Source: Phytopythium helicoides
Taxonomy: Eukaryota > Oomycota > Peronosporomycetes > Pythiales > Pythiaceae
Direction: 5' to 3'
Length of the DNA stretch: 64,000 bases
Assembly: GCA_024867545.1 (NCBI GenBank)
Contig: JANFNE010000042.1
Coordinates: forward strand, 303,474 to 367,473
Shown: positions 57,621-64,000 of the stretch, piece by piece
Layout: each line of letters starts with the position of its first letter
Numbering within the stretch: the stretch's first letter is position 1
Position numbers and translations under genes: made by a program
The notes under the pieces: generated by a model
Told to the model about the DNA's origin: nothing
What the model saw: only the letters and a program-made list of their open reading frames with translations
Databases searched by the model: none

Positions 57621-60600
57621 CTATTTTTCGGTGACGGAAGGTCCCGTTCGCTTTGATGCTCCTAACAGAGGTACTGAAGCAGATGCTCCTAGTGGAGCCA
57701 ACGACAACGACCCATCCAACTTACTCAAGCTATACGCAATCGGCCGTGGGGCAAATTTTGCAACATGGAGACTCGCAGCGGATCCAGTTGCTGGTTGATG
57801 CTTCAGTGGAGACAGACGCTGGTTTGGCGGGGTCCGCCCGCGAGATCGCCGCTTCGTTAATTTGGTTTTCAGAGAATATACTCTTTTGCCCAATGTGTGG
57901 TCGGGCACAAGGTCGTTTGGTTGACCAGATAACTGGAGTTGCAGCCGCTCTTCCTCGTCTTGAACAAACTCGCGTTGCTCATCGCTAGGTCCTGCCAGAA
58001 GAAAGGACGCGCGTTTATTGCTTCCTCCATTACCGTTCCAAGCTTTGCTGCTCAGAACAGTCAGTAGGTGCTGAAAAGACTCCACTTCGGTGTCTATGTT
58101 GTCGATCTCACTTTGTGTCGATGTCCTTCCAGTGGGTAAGTCGCTAGCGAGACCGACATCTGTTTTATCTTGCGCTTGAGCTGCCTGATGACTATGCTTT
58201 ATGCGCTGTAGGAAGTGCTCCCTCGTTTCCGTAGCGTAACGCGACACCCCAGGTACCTGCACAGTCAACCGGCTTGATGAAGAGCTGGAACCTGCAAATG
58301 ACTCTGCGAATGCGTTGAAGCGGTCGATAAAATAGTCAACAGCTTGCATTGCGCGGGACGGTTCTGTCTTTTGACCCGAACGCATCACAGAGATCGAAAA
58401 AATCGTCTTCGATGTCCTTGCGACCACAGATATATAAAAGGATAGTAGATTTTGCTGTGTCTCGCTATCCCTGTGGGCTGAAGCGCAGTTATCAGCAAGC
58501 GAACGGGCTTTCAGAATATCTGGTGGGTATAGAACAATTCTCTGACAAGTGCTTTCACCAACCAGTGGTGAGTTAAAGCCTTCATCATCAGATTTCCTCG
58601 ACAACTCATTGCTGCGCATCGACCTCCACGTGTAGTCAGTTGAGCTCGGGACTCGAGTGTTTGTCGAAACATACATGTCAGCGTTACCTGAAATGATGTG
58701 TAGTGTAAGGGTTATAATTGATCCCACGCGATCGTCTTCCGAGTAATGAAAGTGAAAATATTGAGCATCTGACGCACCTTGACATTCACCGCGCACACAT
58801 TCACCAAACTTAAGCTCCACATGTAGTTGGTGGCAGCTCTCTCGCTTAAGGCGCTCATGTCGGAGATTTGGCGACCCTGTCTGCATCGACGTTGAGCTCC
58901 TAGAGCCTTGCTCTTCCCCACGAGTTAACTGCATGCGCAAAGCATCTTTTTCTGCTTCTTCTTGCCGCTTTCGTCGTAACAGACTCTGTGATTCTTCAAT
59001 AAGCCGCTGTTGCTCTAACTTCCGCTCGATTGCTTGCTTTACCGGTGAAAACATTGCAACTTCCGCCTCGGCAAAAATTGATATCCACTTCTGTTGGATC
59101 ATGGCCTCGACCTCCGGGCCAACAACTAGTCCGGCTTCTAGTTGCTCATCGTCGCCGTAGAGCGCACGATGCACTTTTTCATCGAAGCGGTGTTTTCTCG
59201 AAGATTGAGAACGTGAAGATGCTAGAGTAGTGTGTGAGGTGCCCATATTAAAGTCGGTAACTTCTTCATTGCAGCCAGGAACTGAGAGCCGGGTAGCGGA
59301 GAGCTGGCGTTTGAGGCGTGGAGGCGGATGAATGCGCCGACGAGATGTCTCGGATAGTCTAAGCTCCATCTCCTCAATACCGTCACCTTCTTCATCGTCG
59401 TCATCGTCAATCACAGGAGAGATAAATGGTCGTCTGCTCTCTCTGCCTTCTTCAGAGCCTTCATCTTTGTCCGAGTCACTATCCGAATCATTTCGGGGGC
59501 TCCATTGTGCGAATCGAAACGGATTGTTGAACGATTGTGCATTGGATCGAAAGTTTGGCTGTTGAGAAAACCGAAAGGCATGTGTCTGCGCAATAGTTGG
59601 ACGACTAGGGTTCACGTCGTTAGGCTCGACAACTTGCTTCGTGTAGATATCATTGTGAGGGATAGTTCTTGGACTTGATATGTCAGGGACACGAGAACAA
59701 TACGGTTTTCCTACCATTAGAGTATCGACGACATTGCTATTCTGATGTTGCGGCTCAGACTCTGAAAGCGCCTGGAGAGTCGAGTCCCCATCACACCCTT
59801 GTGTTAATTTCCCCGTCAAATTATCCGTTAGGGTAGAAGTAGAATATATTGGTGGGATCGTTGCTAATAAAGATGTCGGCGACTCGACCTCATCAGTAAC
59901 GACAACGGGGATCGAATTATTGACACTAATCGTATCTCTTTGCTCTGAGCTCTCCTCTGCCTCGACTTGCCCATCATTGTCTGGCCGCTTACCGGTATCA
60001 TGTATTTCTTCTTCCGTAGCAAGTAATATCAAGGTAGCTGCCTCAGTGTCTATGCTAGCCGTTTGAATTTTATCTTGGATTTGCGTTTCGTTTTCTTGTA
60101 CTTGTTGGAGTTGATTGAGATCGTTGGAGTTTGTGCTTACTAATTCTTGAAAACCGTGGCTGTTGTCGTCTTCGCCATCCTTTTTACTACTCTCACCTTC
60201 ACAATCACCATTGATTTTATTTGGCTCACTTTCGCCTCTTTCATTAGTAGCAGGATTGGTAGTAACATCGTTGCTTTCGTACGAGTCTAGAATATCTGAT
60301 GAACTAATTAGTTGTGGCTTGCTTGAACTGGATGGTTGGGGAGACATAATGTTTGCTAGTTCGTTTTGGTCAGGCAAATCATTGCCACTGTCTGCCGCTA
60401 TTTCAGGGCTCATTTCCGAAGATGATGAAACAATTCTTGAAGGGGGCTCAGACTCTGAACTCGGGATTAGCGCGCGTAGTGAGTTAGATGGTAGTTGAGA
60501 TGTTGCGAAAGGTATAATATTTCCACTCAGAGAAAGTGCAGCCATGGATGCGGATCGAAGACGCTTATCTCTGAGTGGACTCCTTTCTCTGAGTGGAATG

Positions 60601-61418
60601 CGTTCTTTTACATCTTGTTCTCGAAGCACGGGTACTATGATTTCAGGAGGTGAGCTGAAAAATGATAGTTGTGTGCTGTCTTTCTCTACAGATGGAACGC
60701 GGATGACCGTAGTGCTGCTACGCCTTCGAGTGACCGGAGAAGGCCCGCGAGGTGAATCGGGGGTAATCATGGTCGACTGAATTTCTTCCTGATCTAAAAC
60801 ACCTGAAACATCAGATCTAGCTGATGCGACCAACTCCTCTTCTGTAGAAGCGTCATCGTGTTCTTTATCAGATTCAAATGGCTGCTCAGACTCAGAGTCG
60901 ACTTCTTCGTTTTCTTCACCTTTATGTTTCGAGATATCTTCGGTTCGAGCTTGCAACACTTGCGAATCACTATTATGTTGGATGTCTAAGGACGAATCTT
61001 TATTTTCTACTATCGGAGTATATGCTGGCTCCATGTCTACATTAGTTCCATTTGTTTCTATCAATTCTTTCGTATTGTTGGTACATTGCTGGAATTGCAG
61101 ATGCCTGGGTGTGACATCATGGAACTGTACATACAAGCACCCAGACCGCGTAGACTTCGAGATAGTATCGTGGAGTTCTTTCCTTGTCTGAGAGTTTGAG
61201 CTCATTTCTCTAGGACCTTCAGCCTTGGCGTGCAGTTGTGGAATTTGTGCAACTCCACTGTCAAAGGATAACGAAGAAGCTCGAATAAACGCAGGAACTT
61301 TTGTCCTGGTTGGTATCACTTTAGATTTCGGACCTTTTATTGCAATGAGACTTGAAGAATGTTGCATAATCGGTCGAAATCTATCAGCTGCCACGGCACT
61401 GGCATTTTGTTGCAGCAT
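57621..61418 (-). CDS. Large unknown protein, C-terminal part of a possible longer gene
   Basis: The frame encodes 1265 residues from a Met at 61418. About residues 1-900 are low-complexity and acidic/Ser-rich, with patches such as DDDDDEEGDGIEEME. Coiled or basic helices follow (about 780-840, KQAIERKLEQQRLIEES). A predicted beta-rich region of some 200 residues (about 855-1060, with HVELKFGECVRGEC and YFHFHYSEDD) could be a C2- or PPC-like sandwich, but I cannot name it. Only 14 nt separate this Met from the stop of the upstream frame on the same strand, so it may be the continuation of that gene: one extra base in TTT near 61435 would join the frames (DFYVEPSALMLQQ). No function assigned. 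Confidence 0.65.
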   Translation of the reverse strand: MLQQNASAVAADRFRPIMQHSSSLIAIKGPKSKVIPTRTKVPAFIRASSLSFDSGVAQIPQLHAKAEGPREMSSNSQTRKELHDTISKSTRSGCLYVQFHDVTPRHLQFQQCTNNTKELIETNGTNVDMEPAYTPIVENKDSSLDIQHNSDSQVLQARTEDISKHKGEENEEVDSESEQPFESDKEHDDASTEEELVASARSDVSGVLDQEEIQSTMITPDSPRGPSPVTRRRSSTTVIRVPSVEKDSTQLSFFSSPPEIIVPVLREQDVKERIPLRERSPLRDKRLRSASMAALSLSGNIIPFATSQLPSNSLRALIPSSESEPPSRIVSSSSEMSPEIAADSGNDLPDQNELANIMSPQPSSSSKPQLISSSDILDSYESNDVTTNPATNERGESEPNKINGDCEGESSKKDGEDDNSHGFQELVSTNSNDLNQLQQVQENETQIQDKIQTASIDTEAATLILLATEEEIHDTGKRPDNDGQVEAEESSEQRDTISVNNSIPVVVTDEVESPTSLLATIPPIYSTSTLTDNLTGKLTQGCDGDSTLQALSESEPQHQNSNVVDTLMVGKPYCSRVPDISSPRTIPHNDIYTKQVVEPNDVNPSRPTIAQTHAFRFSQQPNFRSNAQSFNNPFRFAQWSPRNDSDSDSDKDEGSEEGRESRRPFISPVIDDDDDEEGDGIEEMELRLSETSRRRIHPPPRLKRQLSATRLSVPGCNEEVTDFNMGTSHTTLASSRSQSSRKHRFDEKVHRALYGDDEQLEAGLVVGPEVEAMIQQKWISIFAEAEVAMFSPVKQAIERKLEQQRLIEESQSLLRRKRQEEAEKDALRMQLTRGEEQGSRSSTSMQTGSPNLRHERLKRESCHQLHVELKFGECVRGECQGASDAQYFHFHYSEDDRVGSIITLTLHIISGNADMYVSTNTRVPSSTDYTWRSMRSNELSRKSDDEGFNSPLVGESTCQRIVLYPPDILKARSLADNCASAHRDSETQQNLLSFYISVVARTSKTIFSISVMRSGQKTEPSRAMQAVDYFIDRFNAFAESFAGSSSSSSRLTVQVPGVSRYATETREHFLQRIKHSHQAAQAQDKTDVGLASDLPTGRTSTQSEIDNIDTEVESFQHLLTVLSSKAWNGNGGSNKRASFLLAGPSDEQREFVQDEEERLQLQLSGQPNDLVPDHTLGKRVYSLKTKLTKRRSRGRTPPNQRLSPLKHQPATGSAASLHVAKFAPRPIAYSLSKLDGSLSLAPLGASASVPLLGASKRTGPSVTEK

Positions 61419-61432
61419 GAGGGCGGACGGCT

Positions 61433-63805
61433 CTACGTAAAGTCCCAGTGGTGATTATTGGTTTCATCGTATCGTGACGCAATGAGATCTGTGGCAGACA
61501 TCGACGCCTTTAGGGACCTTGTCAAATCTAGCATTCCATCGTGGAGACCAGCTATGCGACGAACATGCTGTTTTGTAGCTTTCTGGTCAAAAGAGCTTTT
61601 ACCCAGAAGCAGTCCTTGAGGCAATAACACTGTGCATGACTGTTCCATGAAGCTTAAGATGAGCTCTTGTAATTGAGGTGCGACTTCGAGTTTGTAGTCG
61701 CGACAAAATGATGGAATTTCGCGAAACTTGATCATACTCCGAGTCTCATCCCAACAACGTACAGCATGGCCCAAAAATCGAGGTAACACAACTGGCCATC
61801 ACGTTCAGTATCTGCGAACCGTGCACAAGAGGCCCGGATAGCGTTTTCAAACGTGATTGAGACCTCCATGGTTTCAGCAGCCTCGGCCTCAGTCATTCGT
61901 TCATTTGGCCACAAGTACCGCAACCGACGAAGAATGTTCGTGAAATCAGTCACTGCCACTACTCCTACACGATCATGGTCGTAGAATACCAAACAACTTA
62001 AGATGAGTCGTAGTTTTTCTGTCACCTGTCCGTCTGCATCTGGACCTTCGTCCACTTGAAGAAAAAGTACTCGCTCTGCCATGCGAAAAGACTCATTTTG
62101 CTGGCGCCACTCACCCACGATCAGTCGCAAGAAACGATGAATCTCGATCCACCGCTGACAAAGCGAGGAAAAAGTCGACTGTAAACGACCTTCAGTCTCT
62201 GGTCCACCTTCTATATCAAGACTTGGAAGCCATCGTGTCTCCTGCGCATAATCACCTGTGAAGAGTAAAATATTACGAAGGAAACCAGGGGTTTACGAGA
62301 GGATACATCAAATTCTCCTGTGCGCACAATAACGCGCACGAAAGTGACACAAACTGCCAGTGCTTGGCACCACAACTTGGATCACACGGCTTAAAATCGG
62401 CATGAAACAATTCTTTTGCAGCTGTACTGATAATTGCGTTTCCTGGCATAACCATTTGACGGGAGTATAGCCATGTGTAACAACAGACACACAAGGCAAC
62501 GAGCTCGTCGGGAACGTGGTCGTCACGTGTTGAGCCTTCCCGTGCGTGCATTGCTAGAAACTCTCCGAATACGGCAATTGCATCCACGTCATGAATAAAG
62601 TGACACATCGATACCATTAGCTGCTTGATCTTGGTCTGCACTACATTCTTCATTCCATATCGACTCTTCATAACTGAGAAGAGCGCGGCAAACACTGAAA
62701 TCGGCTGATCTTCATCCGCAAGCTGCTTCCTGCCCTTCGCTTTCTTGAACAGCTGAGAGTGAGCGCTCGCGCTGAGTTTGGAGTAGACCGCCTCGATGAT
62801 GTCAAGAATCGTTCGAGCTGAAAAATGTGGGCGGTATCTCTCTACTGTCAGTTCAAGCGTGTGGGACTTACGCCCGCATTTACTGCACTTTGCAGGTGTA
62901 TAATTTGGTGCGTCATCATTAATTTGATCCCCGATCTTGATGATTTGTAAAGGCATTGCTGCTTCACACCAACAGTAACCCGTGGGCCAATACGGTCGAA
63001 ATCCGATGGAAAGCTTCAAGTGACGGACCAATGGCTCAGATACCCACGACATATTTCTCCCTTTGGAAACCATGCACTCAGCCACAGATCTCTTTGATCG
63101 ACGTCCTGGTTTCGTTCGCGGTGCCTTCTCCAAATGATTGTCCTCGTCGTAATTTGGCACCCAACCTTTTCCAGCAAGATCCACGATCTCTTGCTCAATC
63201 TCCGTCGAAAATGGTACAGACTCCCCATTGTCTTCGCTTTGTGTAGGTCTGTTTGGGGGCGATGTATGTACTTCGGAAATTGAAACCCGCTTAGAATTCG
63301 TCGGATTCGCGCCTGATGGTTCTACTTGCACCCAGCGGACGCTCTTTTCACCCATACTATTATATGAGATAATTGCCCTTCGAGCAGGGTTCGACTTCGC
63401 TGTCTCCTTGGGCCGCTTCGTCTTGTCTGTGGCTTTAGACTCGGGCAACGTTTCCGTTTGCACTTTGCTAGATCGACTTGCTGCATGATCTGTTGCTTCT
63501 TCACTCTCCCAACGATTCACAGCATTTGGAGGTTCGTCTGCCGTGACCTCTAGTCGAACCATAGCATCTCCTCTGCTGGTGTGTTTTATGTCGGGGATCA
63601 ATAGTGGCTTGGCGACTCGGTCCATATCAGTCGGAAATGATTTTTGCCTGCTGCTGCTGTGGGCTGAAGCATGAAATGACGCTCGACTTGAACTCGACTT
63701 CAGCTTCGTGAAATTTCCCGGTCCTCCAACCTCGCGAGTGGAGCGCAGCTGCAGCTGCTGCACTCCCATCTTGGGTTTGTCAGCCATTTCCCCCCTGTGC
63801 ATCAC
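61433..63805 (-). CDS. Unknown protein with cysteine cluster and EF-like region, frameshifted
   Basis: Exon 63805-62297 is followed by a 55-nt intron (62296-62242; GTAAAC donor, GCAG acceptor) and exon 62241-61732, together 672 residues to a TGA at 61734-61732. The start could also be the Met at 63787. The product has a disordered, Ser-rich N-terminus, a CxxC-type pair (AKCSKCGRKS), a helical region (VVQTKIKQLMVSMCHFI) and an EF-hand-like pair (VFYDHDRVGVVAVTDF, FADTERDGQLCYLDFW). A conserved-looking continuation in another frame (MIKFREIPSFCRDYKLEV to NHHWDFT, 61745-61433) follows; one base inserted near GGAGTATG would join it. Function unknown. With the next frame the whole could be one protein of about 2000 residues. 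Confidence 0.6.
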
Positions 63806-64000
63806 GAGTCAGGCTCTGTCGCTTCTCCTCGGCGCTAAATTTCGCCCCATTCTATCCTTGGCTCGTCATCGACCTCCCACAAGCAAATTCCGCAACAAAA
63901 GTCTGCGAGATGACACCAATCCTTGGTGATGCCGCGACCTCCACCACGAGTCTTCAACACAAAAGCTGCATGACCAACAGTGGGATCATCTCCCCCATCG

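Overview
The window is nuclear DNA of a eukaryotic microbe, most likely an oomycete of the Phytophthora/Pythium type. The reasons are long uninterrupted reading frames, sparse GT-AG introns of about 55-85 nt, close gene spacing on both strands, a motile-flagellum protein (CFAP44) next to plant-like TKL receptor kinases, and very large modular ion channels. The genus is an inference; no rRNA or other marker is present. I saw no tRNA, rRNA, transposase, reverse transcriptase or CRISPR array.

Layout. 1-2.8 kb: no recognisable gene. 2.8-4.2 kb: a multi-pass membrane protein with one in-frame intron. 4.9-11.2 kb: CFAP44. 11.5-14.7 kb: a Cid1-type poly(A)/poly(U) polymerase with a CCHC zinc knuckle. 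15.0-23.1 kb (minus): a single 2700-residue protein with four tandem CNG/HCN-like channel modules, each followed by a cyclic-nucleotide-binding-like domain. 23.7-25.7 kb: an ankyrin-repeat protein. 24.3-36.5 kb: a two-copy tandem duplication of about 6.1 kb. Each unit carries ankyrin exons, a small unknown ORF, a TKL receptor kinase and a 3' fragment of a two-pore-type channel gene. 35.7-37.8 kb and 44.05-46.2 kb: arms of a large inverted repeat. The right arm is the 3' end and downstream flank of the intact two-pore-like channel gene (45.1-48.4 kb). Between the arms lie a RING-PX protein and a frameshifted cytidine-deaminase-like gene. 49.2-51.2 kb: an LRR protein. 52.4-54.7 kb: two tail-to-tail catechol-O-methyltransferase-like genes, one lacking the catalytic lysine. 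55.1-57.2 kb: a decayed S9 peptidase pseudogene. 57.6-63.8 kb (minus): one or two large unknown genes split by apparent single-base frameshifts.

Themes. Two channel families dominate. The four-module CNG-like protein has an internal A-B-A-B organisation, and only modules 1 and 3 keep the usual phosphate-binding-cassette residues. The two-pore-like gene has seeded the segmental rearrangements: a 3' fragment was copied in inverted orientation next to the ankyrin/kinase block, and that block was then tandemly duplicated. At the junction the channel fragment and the ankyrin frame are separated in frame by one TAG codon. Divergence between the two units is patchy, near zero over about 2.2 kb and several per cent elsewhere, which suggests gene conversion. 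Several single-base breaks could be real decay or assembly error. The intact 6.3 kb and 8.1 kb frames elsewhere argue against pervasive error.
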